Positions 50,401-62,400 of a stretch of 64,000 bases of DNA are shown in pieces. The notes under the pieces were generated by a model. That model was not told the DNA's origin. It saw nothing but the letters and a program-made list of their open reading frames with translations, and did no database searches. The position numbers and the translations under genes are program-made. The stretch spans positions 26,049,406-26,113,405 of the forward strand of contig NC_081409.1 of assembly GCF_030272615.1 (NCBI RefSeq), in the 5' to 3' direction. How positions within the stretch are numbered: the first letter of the stretch is position 1; every line of letters begins with the position of its first letter. This DNA comes from Cryptomeria japonica (taxonomy: Eukaryota; Streptophyta; Pinopsida; Cupressales; Cupressaceae).

Positions 50401-53400
50401 TCTTTAAACCTTCAACCCAATAGACATCATCTGCACTGCTCTTTCCATTAAGAGAAATAGTTCCCTTACCTTTAACCATGCAGGGTGAGTCATTACCAAA
50501 TCTTACAACTCCGCCATCAAGTTCCTTCAAAGAAAGAAATTTGCTCCGATCATCGGTCATGTGATGTGAACAACCACTATCAATGATCCAATCATCAGAG
50601 TTATCCATTCTGGATACTAATGCCTTCTGGTCTGATATCTCTTCTTTAATGGCTACAAACACAATGTCTTCATTAGCATCACCATCAATTCCTCATCAGT
50701 GATACCACCATCAATAGCAATAAGACAATCTCTTTTGCCTTTACCCTTATACTTCTTGAATTTCTTTCGTTTGTGCTCATTATCACCATTAGGGCAGTTA
50801 GCAGCTATGTGTCCAATCTTGTTGCATGAAAAACATTTCAAAGGTAATTTACCTCTATATTTACTTGTGCCTTTAGGCAACCGCTTGGCCAACAATGCTT
50901 CAAGCTCAACTAAACTGTTTTCATCATCAGCTTCTCTGCTAGATCTAGGTTCATAACTGTGACTGGCATCTCTACTTTTCCTCATAGATGGGTTTAGAAA
51001 CAAAAGCTCCAAATGCAAACTCAGATTTCTGTACACTACCATCATAACCATTTAATTCAAAAGCAGTAAGCTTGCCAATGATGGAGTCAAGAGTTACCTT
51101 AGTTTTGTCAATGGACTTTAGCTCCTGAATGGTTGCGACTCGGATAGCGTAGACCGGTAGCAGGGTTCTCAGTACCTTACCGATCACTGTGGCATCTTCC
51201 ACTTTACCTCCTGCACTCTTAATTTCACCGACTATCTCTTTTATCCTTTGACCATACTGTTGGATATTCTCACCTTCAGCCATCCGCATGTCATCAAACT
51301 TTCCTCTTAGACTCTCTTCTTTAGCAATCTTAACATGTTCATCACCACTATAAATTTCTTCCAGTTTTTTCCATACCTCATATGCAATCTCTAGACCATG
51401 AACATCTACATATTCTACATCAAACAAAGAACTGATAATGGCCTCTAATGCTTGATGATTTTCTTGTTGCTCTTTCTTCTGATCATCAGTCAAAATCCCA
51501 ATAGGTGCAACATATTGAGTATTGACATGTTCCCAATACAGGCTTCCCAGACTCTTGATATAATTTTCATTGTCACTCCATATCCTATAGTTCTCTCTAT
51601 TAAACTTCGGACCTTCCTTCTTTATCATGATCTGCAACATCTATACATCAAGTTGTTAGGCTGACCTTAGAGGACCTAATACGCTCTGATACCAATTGAT
51701 GGTATGATGAAAGAATAAGTATCCGGTCAACTACTAAGAGGGGCGAGGTGAATCAGTAGATAGAAAAACTGATACTAGCTTCACCAATCTCAAAATCAAT
51801 CTCTCAAACTAAACTTAAAACTATCAATGCAATATCACTGTCAAGATAAAAACTCATACGATAAACTGGTTGACTGTTACAACAAACTAACAATAAACAA
51901 CTTCAAACTCATAAACATCCAAATGCTTTTTCATATGTCAACATACTTCATTTCTCAATGCTTCCAATTATCATGACTTATAAAAGTAGTTAAGTAGTTA
52001 AGCAAATCAACCATAAGAACATAACCACAAAAACATTCACCACTTGACACAAATATTTTTGACGTGGAAACCCAAATGGGAAAAACCACGATGAGATGAG
52101 ACTCACAAGATAACTATCTAAACTCTTCTGAAGTTCGCCTTGTTAGGAGCGTAGCCTGTTAAAACTTTACAAAAGTCTTGTTAAGAAAAGATCTTGTTAG
52201 GGACCACCCGGTTAAAGGATTGACTACAATGCTTTGTTAGAAGCAATACCCTGTAAGGAGTAACCTCGAGAGAGGATTTGAAAATCCAAGCTAATGGATC
52301 ACCTTGTTAGAGGATTTGAATAGCACCAAGCTTGTTAGAGCTTACCCGGTTAGGGGATTTCAATTTTGTTGTAATTGTTAGAAAACAACAGGAATTTGTT
52401 GATCTGTTTGAATAGCACTACACTTGCTTGTTCAGATCCTTTTCATGCTCCTATCTGCCTTTACTCAAATTGCAAATACATCATCCGGTTCGGCAACCAC
52501 ACACTCAACTAAAACTTTGCCAACTCTGAAACTAAACAACTCATCGACCTTATAAACAAATCAATTAGGTCGGTAACACAACAAAAATCTAATTCTCTCA
52601 TAGAGATTACAAACAAGTCGGTTCAAGTATGACCGTTGGATTACATAGCAATCTTTGCACATCAATCAAGAAAACCTCGATCACTCCTTGATCACCGCTT
52701 CATCGAACTTAGTAACTCATCATGCGCTTTGCATTACATGCAATATACTTGCTCATTCCCTAGACAAAAACCGTTCCATCAATGCACCAAAATCACTTGA
52801 AATTGTCTTCATACAATAATCATACGTGTCATAATCATTACCGCTCATCATCAGATCATAAACCAATATAACCAATTCACCAAACTTAATCGGTTAGGGT
52901 TTATCAAAAACAACAAGTAGGGTTTACAGGTTACCGGTTCAACTCTCCAAAATATAGCAATACCAGTTCACTCCACAAATTCTTCCTACCAGTTATAGTT
53001 TCCTTCACTTAGCTCATCCTACTGGTTACAAAACAATATTACAACAATATCAACAATATCATTACCGGTTAATTGACATCAATGACAACATAACATATCA
53101 TTAATGCAATCTTCATGCAAATGCCAACAAGGTGATATCTTTTCTTTCCACATATGGATGTAGCCATTGTGGACAATCATCACAATGAAGTGATGTAACT
53201 TATTAAGGGTTAAGAAGGATTCCTCCCTAGCTAAGAGGGAGTGTTAATTTTATTGTAGCTATGGTCAAAATCCACAGGCCGACATTGATATCACAAAGGT
53301 TGTGATTATATTTATATTATTATTATGAGATAATATAATTATATTATTTTGTGATAATATAATTATATTATAATTATAATGTATTATTATTATATTATAT

Positions 53401-56400
53401 TAATAATGTAATAATTGGTGCTGCTTGGAAGAGTGGCAACCCTTGGCGTATAGACATCTCTCACATATACATAATGAGATGTGTGATCTCATTCAAAGGA
53501 GGAAATAACAATATAACAAAAATATGCAGATCAATATAAATTAGAGTGCTCGGGGGAGACGAATATATCGTCTATGGTTGGGAGGGCAATAAGAGTTATT
53601 GCCCATGGTTAATCGAGCATACCAAAAAAATAACAAATGCAAATGAATTTTAGGGAATTTATTTCAAAGCTAATAATTCACAGGAATGATTATTTAAACA
53701 AGTAAATACATGTTTCTAGGTATTCCATACAATTTTGGCTTGAGGAACATTAAATGTCATCTTAGTTTCTTTTGAAGAGCACACAAAAAAGACTGATAGG
53801 AGGAGGAAGGGGAGGTGGAAAAGTGAATCAGTATTTTAAACTTTTTAAGAAATAGAACCACATAAAAGGAAGAAGAGCAATCCGCAAAACACAAACTCCA
53901 AATTTCATGTGAAAAACCTTTCGGGTAAAAAACCGCGGCACACAAATTTTATAAGTGAACTCGGGCACCAACCCAAAATACAAAAGTGAGCACCAACCCA
54001 CTATATCGTCGATACCCTTCAATGTTTTATTTGCTATTAACAATACTCATTAAGCGTATTTGCCAATGATAAACATCTAACTTGTAATTGGTCTAAGAAT
54101 ATCGATGGCCCATGTTAATTCTTTTTTAGAGTCTTCCAAATAAATATTTTTCTCTAGCCAAAGACTATCTAGTTCAATATACTTCTCTCACGATAGTTCC
54201 CGTAACAAACATTATAATTCTCTATATGAATAAGACAATTTCCTCTCTGAGGTCTTCGTCCTTTAGTCTTATTGATATAATATGTAAATTATGTTTATAG
54301 TTTATAATATATAAATCATATTTATAATATAATATTAATTATTTTGATTTGAATATTTCAAGAATATTATTAGTGATAAATATTAATATTTAATAAATAA
54401 ATAAATTTAAAATAGTCACTTGGTGATAATTATTATATTAATTAATAAAAATAATAACAATTGATATATATATAAGGATCAAGGAGGGGACATGACAATC
54501 TAGGTCTGATTTTAAGTCTGAAATTCGATTGTTCTTTCTTGTCAAAACGATCAGGCTTTGATCATTGATCAGCCTTCTTCAATTCCTTCTTTCCAGAGAT
54601 TTTGATTCCAATTTCGCCTTATCAACCTGACTTTTGAATGCTTGAAAGTCTGATTCAATTTCAATTGTTGCTGCTGGCTGAACAATTTATGTTCTTCTTC
54701 TTGAGCGAATTTGCTTATGTTCCCTTGAATCGAACTTAAATTAATCTCCCTTGAAGCAAATTTTGGACTTAATGTGAATTTTACAATGTCTTTCATTGGT
54801 TGTGCAAATTCCATTTGAGCAGATATGAACTTGAAGTTTGAATTTAATTTAAGTGATGTGCTCTCTCTTCTCCATCTTATATGTCTTGTTATCAACCAAC
54901 GCAGCCTTCATCTTTAAATAGGGCGACTTGGCTTTTATGAAACGTTTCTCCTTGCCATTGAATTTGCCTCACTTTAATCTCTTTTCCAGCCAACTTCACC
55001 TCTTTTTTTAAACGTTTATGTGTTTTGGATTTAAAATTCACCTTCTCCCTTATTAAGTCAACATTGTTTAAAATCATTTCTGTTTTGCAATCACCTTTCT
55101 TGTTTGGAATCGCTTCTCTCTGTCTTGCAATACAATCACCTTCCTCACTTGTGAGAGTTAATTTGCATTTTGTTTTCACTTCTTCGTTTCTTTAAGGGAA
55201 GGCAAATTTGAATTCCTTATTTCCAACAGTTAACTCGCATTCCTTTTCCTTATTTGTGTAGGTTAATTTGCATCACCTTCCATGTTTATGAAGGTTAATT
55301 CGCACCCTTTTATCTAACTTTGATTTCACATAGAGCGATCTCTTTGGGAGGATTAAATTTTCTTCCTCATCTGCCTAAGTTGTTGTTGGCATCCATATTT
55401 GTCATTGATGTCCACCGCTTCTACACTGTCATCACAGAATGTTCATACATCAGTAAACAATGTTAGATAATCTACACTTGTATCAGACACATGTCAAGAC
55501 AATTTACGTTGATTCCTTACCAGTTGTCATTCTATTGTTACCCAGTGTGTAACAGCAATGTATACTTCAGGTTTCTAAAGAATGATCTCTGTGCTTTGAA
55601 TCATTATTCAATGTGTATTGATACGATAGGAAGCTTTAGTGCAAGCATATCGTTTGTAATACATCATTTAAGATTCGGTTGTAACTTCTTAACTGTTCCT
55701 TATTTGTGTTTTGAAAAGCACGTATTAATAAGGCTGTCTAACTTCAAACTAAAGGTAGTTCTGATTTGTTAGAAAACTGTTATAACTTCCTCATAACAAA
55801 TTATACCAGATCGGTATTTTCAGAGAAATATATATGTGCTTGCTGGGCGATAAGGAAGGGTGTTCTTGAAGTGTGTAAAAAGATTGTTGAGAAGGCATTT
55901 GCACTTGCTATATTGCAAACTCTTCATATTTGATTGCGAAGTTCATTAGAGATATCTTTTGCAGCAGTGTCCTGATGAAATTTTAATTGAAGTAGATAAA
56001 TGCAGCAGCGCAGTTTGAGGCAGATTAATTCATAAAGGGTGCTGTCAGTTTGTGCTATGTTTTGGTGCTTTGTTCATTGTTTCTAAAAGAAAGAAAAGGA
56101 AACTTATTATAAGTCCGTTGATAAGCCTTTCTGAGTTTGTGAACAGGGTATTTGAGTTGCAAATTGTGAACAGTATTATCAAGTTTCAGAGCATAGATTA
56201 AAGTAATGTTTTCTGAGTTTGTGGACAGGGTATTTCAGTTTCAGATAGTGAACAGAATTGTTGAGTTTAAGGACACATGATTTTTGTGAAAATAATCTTT
56301 TCTGAGTTTTAAAATTGCAAGAGAAATCTTGTGGAAATATTCTCATCTGAGTTTATGAACAGTGTTTTATTTTTGTAAACAGTACATGTCTGAGAAACAC

Positions 56401-59400
56401 TTGTTTGTTGATTGATTGTTCAGTGAAGTGCAAAACAGAATAAAATATTTGTTTTGAAAAGTGTAAAGAATCAAATTTGAGATCTGTAATAACTTGTTTT
56501 GTAATATTCTTAAGGTGGATGCCTACGAATACTGAGTGGGTGCCAGTCGCAGAAGTTTATGTTTGTGAGAATCGATGCTCTTCAAAGGGGTTTGGTGACT
56601 CCTTAGGGTCGGTGCCCTTAAAGATTGTAATTGATTTCAGCTGTGTGGCTGGATTAGGACAGTAGATCCTAGCAGCGTTACTCACCATGGTTTTTACCAT
56701 CTTGGGTTTCCACATCAAATCTTGTGCAGTTGTTTCACGTGTGATTGCCTTGCATTATAGTTTCAGTTTCAGTTTCAGTTTAAAAGCAATTCTACATAAA
56801 GAGTTATTGGATAAAGTTTTAAGTTTCATTTACTACTGATTCACCCCCCCACCCCCCACCTCTCAACAGTAAATCTGTATTCTACAGTTGTCGCACAGCC
56901 TCTTCCTTGTTTGCTTAAGTTGTAGTGCAACCTCTTCCTTGTTTGCTTAAGTTGCCGTGCAGTCTCTTCCTTTTTGGGAGGCAAATTGTCCAAGTCTATT
57001 GCTTTATCTTTCATTCTCTTCTAAAGATGAAAATCAAAATGCACAAGGGGGATTTTATTTCTTTAATTTACAAGGAATTTTTTATTCCTTCAAAACTGAC
57101 CCTTTCTGACAACCTACTGACATGACCAAATATTGACATTACTAACAACTTCATACAACCCCTAGCAATTTTGACCTATGTGTTCATGCAAGATGGAGGA
57201 CTCAAAGGAGGTCACGTGAAGATGCTTGGGATAATGTAATCTCTACAACACTGCCATCCAAAGCGCTGATTAAGCCAGAGGATTCCCAAGATAAAGCCAA
57301 AAGAGGAGTTCCATGCCAACACCCTGAAGATGTTAGCGAGCTGAGCCAAGGACAAAGTATGAGAGGTTGGATAAGCAAGGACCTCTACCACTATCAGCAT
57401 AGAGCAGGGGAATAAGATCGAAGAAAGAGTTGCAGAGCGTTGTGCTGCAGGGCAAATTGGTGCCATTTCCAAAATTCTGGAAAACAATGACAGGGGTAGG
57501 CACAAAGTGCTACAAGAGTATGCAGAAACAAAAAATGAACAGCTGGAGATGACAGAAAATAAATTTATTGTAATAGCAATTACTTTATTGTAAAATGACT
57601 ACTTGTGGGCCCTGTTTAATGCGATTCAAAAGGGAGCCACAAGTTAGTTATTTCCCAACTACCAAATTCACCTTTTTGAGACTCGAGCCCCATGCATTTT
57701 TGTCTTCTCATAGGATTAATTGAAAGCAGTTAAAGGTAGCTGAAAATTGGTTGATGGTTGTTGAAATCATTAACCAAAAAGCTGTCAGAACTTCTAGAAG
57801 GCAGAATAGAGCCATTGGATGGATTGAATCTTGGCCATTGATTCAAAATTTAAAATCTATAAAAGGCCAGTGCCTCTCATTGTAAAAGGTAAGAAGGGTT
57901 ACAAAAGTTAGACTTTAGAAAGCTAGCAGTAGTTAGAAGTAGAAGTAGAATAGAGTAGAAATTGTTGGACAGAAATTGTTGTAATAGTAGTTGGAGCAAA
58001 TGAATAAAGCGATGAAACATGGTGTTTTACCATTTGTGTTTACCTGTTTGCATGGTTTCTTTTCAACAAAATTAGTCAGTGTTCCGTGGTTTTAATGGTG
58101 AAGTGTGAGGATATGTGATAGATTTTAGGTTCATACCATTGGAGGCTTGCTAACTATTGGTCTTTGTGCATGGTTAGTCTGAACCTATTGTTGCTCTTAG
58201 TTCAACTGTGAATGCTTGTTTTGAATTGCGCCAGAATTGGGTATCCAAATAAATGTTCATGGTCTGAAAATCTTTTACTTCCCCTTGGAGCTTGCACTAT
58301 TCGCGTAGAATTGTGAGTTTATCTCTGGCTGAGCAAGAACTAGTTTTATGTGAAGTGTCTATCCACAACACCAACCACTATCATCATAATCCCTAGCATC
58401 AACCAAAGTGCCATACCAAATGCAGACCAGCTTGCCAAATACATAAGTCCCATCGTGATTACCAGCAAATCACATCAATCATTGAGTTATCATCAGCAAG
58501 TCAAGACCTAACAGTTGGAACCTTGAGCTTATCTCCTATGATAAGTCCGAATAGCATTAGAGATTTTCTTATTCAAGAGAGGATAGGATACATTCAGCAT
58601 TCTATTCTGCATTGACCGAAAGTGCAAGCCTTCGACATCAACAATATGTATGTTATACAACCATACCATACCCAAGGAAAAAAGATCATACTGACATACT
58701 CAAGCCCTATACCTATATCTGAGCCCATATGTGTGTGTGTACATACATAAATACATGCAAGCATACAATACAAACATACATACAATACAAACCTACAAGC
58801 ATGCATGCATACATGCATACATACAATACAAAAATGCATACATACATACATATATAAATTTATATATATACATATCCTAAACCTATGCAATTCCTCACAT
58901 TTGAGGTCAAGTAACTTTGCCTTGAACTTTCACCTACCTCAATTCTAAATCAGGTCTTTACATGATTCAAGTAGTCTCTTCAATATGTTTTAATGGGTAA
59001 CCAAAATTGATCTATGAGACTCAAAAGCATGGCCAGTTACTGTAGTAAGAGGCAAACAAAAATGAAATGCAGCTAGCAAACAAAATAGTGACTAAGCTAA
59101 AAGCACAACAGCACAAAATTCTAACTAGGGAAGGTGAAACCCAAAACAGGTAACCCTTAAACAAAAGACAATATTATACAATATAATATCACAAATAGCA
59201 ATGCAAAAGGATGACCCATCTCTGAGCATTTTCCACTATCATCACAGATGAATGAGCTCTACCCAAAACAAATAGCCAATATTGACATTAGTTAGAAGTT
59301 GCTTCTTACGGCTATCACTATAAAGAAAATAGTGGCACACAACCAAACTGATCCAACCATGTTCACTCGGGAGTTACAATTTATCCAAGAGGTCATATCG

Positions 59401-62400
59401 TTGGGATGTGTGTTATATACTTTGCATCCAAGTTACCAGTTCTGGTTCAGATCTTGATTTGGGTTCGTGGATCTGGTGAAAAAGGTTGGGAGGCTGGGTG
59501 CATTTTGGGTTCGTTCATACAACAAACATGTACAAATCATTAAAATATATATTTGCAGCAGAAATAACAAACATATTTTTTAGTATTTTTTATTTTTTAA
59601 ATACAGAAATATTTATAAACCTTATAAAATGTTAATAGAATTAATATATTATATAATAACAATTAAATATAAAATAGATTTATATAATAATATAACCATA
59701 AGATAATAATAGTATAGATATTGCAAATATATAATTATTAATAATATAATATTATTATACTTATAATATAAATATTAAATATTAATTTTTAAAATCTGCT
59801 AGAGTGCAAACTCATCGAATGTCTCTGTTAGAAGCAAATACTTTGCAGATCTCCAACGGCAAAAACCCAGTTCTCTAAACACAATCACAATAATATAATA
59901 TTATAAAAGACCTCAACAGATACCTGTCGCCCTGAATCCGGTATAAACCAGACCTCAATCTGGCAGATTGGCCCAGGGCTCCACTAACATAGCTTTGCAT
60001 GCTTTACACCCCTTACAGACTATTCATCCTGCTAAGATAATTCTCTTGTTATATTATGAATGTGCTATTATTTTTGTTATATTGCATTTATAATTCTATC
60101 AAGATTACTTTCCCTGCATAGGTTTATCAATATTATTTCTCTTCACATATTTTTTAACATTATAACCATCAATTTGTAGGACCACTCAGTTCTCCTGTTG
60201 GAGAACAAGGTTCAATTCTCCCCAAGGACAGCATAGTGCCAATACGGCATGCTAGAGCAACACTCTTGCTCCAATGATCGTGTGCACTGGCTGACAAGTG
60301 GAGGAGGAAACCAAGGAACAATAAGGAGTAGCTGCCTTGCAGGAAAAGATTGAAAGAGAAGCATTCAATCTATAGAAGCTGAGGATGACACGTCAACAAA
60401 TGCCCTGTAAGAGGAGAAAGAAGATGAAAAGACACAGAGAGATTCAAGCCATAGGAGTGTCACAGAGTAGGAGTTTGAATATAATGTAGTGGTATCCTCT
60501 ACTGGTAAAACATTAGTTAGAGCAGTATCCTACAAAATGAATCGTTCGGTATGTAGGTCGCATGAACAAACCCTCACAATTGAAAGGTGGAATCCCTAAT
60601 AAGAACCCCCACTAATTAGTCTTAAGAACATTATAACCATCAGAGAAAATAATAAACAAATGTTTGGGATGTGGATCTTATAGGCTATCTTTGGCCTCAT
60701 GGATGTTAGAAGTCTTCTACTCTATTCTATTCTTTAAAATTTTAAACAATATGATAAGACAAGCAAACATGCATCACTGACAAAAATTGATCAGCTCATC
60801 TTACCATCTCTAATTAAATACTAACTCAGTGAACAAGCTGTACCAGAAAACAAATGATTGATAATAAATACAATTTCTTCCTTTATAACTATTTTAGCAT
60901 TTTATGAGTTCCTAATTTTATGAAATTCAATTTCCATAAATACCTGGCTGCAGCTGTATAAGCAACGTCCATCAAATGCCCATGAAAGACCTGTAACCTA
61001 GACAGTGGACCGCAATAAAATCAAAACAAAGAATCAATATATGCTTTGAACAAGAATCGCATCACTAATGTAACCTTCTTAGCAAACAGTTCTGTTTCAA
61101 GAAAGATACTTACAACTTGATCATGTGCCTCAAATTGACCTGCCATGTGGCATTTACGGCCAGAGGTATAACATATCCAAACAGATAACTGGCCAGAGCC
61201 TTTTCCAATTGCTATCAAAACTTTGTCAAGTGATTGTGAAGGTACAAACAAGGACAGCACTGAGACAGGCACTGAATCAACTGCTATTACCTGTAAATAG
61301 CACATTTTAGAGCTAAAATCTATGACAAAAATGATGCCCAATAACTCCATGCCTAAACCAAATAAGATACAAAAAATGCATTTTAAGTTAAGATTCACCT
61401 CTTTCAATAAAGAAAAAGGTATAGGGCTGTCATCATGGGACTGGTTGAGATTAATAGGATCTCCATACCATAACTTGACACTGCAAACAAAAACCCACCT
61501 TACATTTTCAATCGGATATAAAAAATGAAATATGCTTCCATAAGCCACAAAATGTTCAGGTTGCCATCATTTTGTGCAGTGGCTACAATATCTTGCTTTT
61601 GATTTATTAATAAAAATGCATGCATCATATTCCGAAAGTTGCATGTCCAGCTTTATAAGTTACCAGCTGACGAAACTTCACTGACAAGAAAAATAAAATG
61701 GACAGGTTTGCAATAGGCATCCAAGCTTCAGATTCCCGCTTTATAGTGCAAAGGTAGATTTGAACCACATTAAAGAACAAGTGCTGTTGGTCAAGTTTGA
61801 CTATGTGCTCAAATCAAACCAAGCAAAATGGAAATAAGAGAAAATATCAAAAAACAAATTGAATGGTGTTATTATCACCTCCCATCAGAACTTCCCGTTG
61901 CTAAAAGAAGCTTGTTGCTTGAAGTGTTCACGTCCATCTTGTCAGAAACACTTGCAGTGCATATAGCCCAACTAACTGCGGTTGCCCAAGATTTATGTGC
62001 CTGAAATAAGCCAATAAGCCTAGCTTCTGGAGGTTTCAGGCAATGTTCAATAGTGTAGTACTGTGGATCAAAAACTCTCCACAAAGAAACTTTACCAGAC
62101 TTTCCTCCCACAGCCAATATAGCAGAGCTGCTGTATAAAAATACAGATGAACCGACATCTCCATCAAAGGAGTGTTTCATTGTTGGAGACCAGGCAACAA
62201 CTAATGATGACAGAAGCCCACTGCGAATTGCATATTGTTCTGCACTAATTACAGATGGCAGGACATCTCTGGCACGTTTTTTCATTGCCTTTTCAGTAGA
62301 CTTGAGCAATGTTTCTTGACAATGGATTTTCTCTCGACCAATGGTAGTCTTGGAACCAACAAAACCCTGTATTTTATGACTTATTAAAATGATTTAAGAA

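Larger units (their letters stand above)
45781..53129 (-). mobile_element. Ty1/copia element nested in the outer element, full length, broken
   Basis: The 7,349 bp element has LTRs at 45781-47188 (1,408 bp) and 51697-53129 (1,433 bp) and an exact aggtg duplication at 45776-45780 and 53130-53134. The primer-binding complement gctctgataccaa precedes the right LTR and a polypurine complement (ctccccctttgg) follows the left one. Gag, protease, integrase, RT and RNase H follow the copia order. About five breaks. LTRs are close, so it is the youngest or among the youngest LTR insertions here. Confidence 0.93.
41055..53635 (+). mobile_element. Outer copia element of the nest, mostly deleted inside
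   Basis: The 5' LTR starts at 41055 (tgttga), is split by a nested element at 41208-43947, and resumes to 44194. The primer-binding site tggtatcagagc follows at 44195-44206. The 3' LTR is 53242-53635. Flanks catgc (41050-41054) and aatgc (53636-53640) match in four of five bases. Interior holds only an RNase H tail near 45080-45290 (KYHYVRDMVERYAI, VDILTKPLF), a hairpin-rich 3' region and a second nested element. Oldest layer; broken and internally deleted. Confidence 0.85.
33164..60943 (-). other. 27.8 kb intron of the host gene
   Basis: The intron lies between exons 6 and 7, with donor GCCAG|GTATTT at the high end and acceptor CATGTAG at the low end. At least 20 kb of it is made of identified transposons: a LINE (33565-39945), an LTR nest (41055-53635) and a solo LTR (55384-56886). 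Both LINE and outer LTR element are antisense to the gene. Confidence 0.88.

Noticed and set aside
57212-57505. Minus-strand 97-codon frame
   Set aside because: No motif, no splice-compatible neighbours and not in the host gene phase chain, which closes without it.
58594-58890. Minus-strand frame rich in C, M, H and Y
   Set aside because: It translates a compound microsatellite.
60180-60240. tRNA-like T-arm (ggttcaattctcc)
   Set aside because: No acceptor stem, D-arm or anticodon arm could be paired around it.
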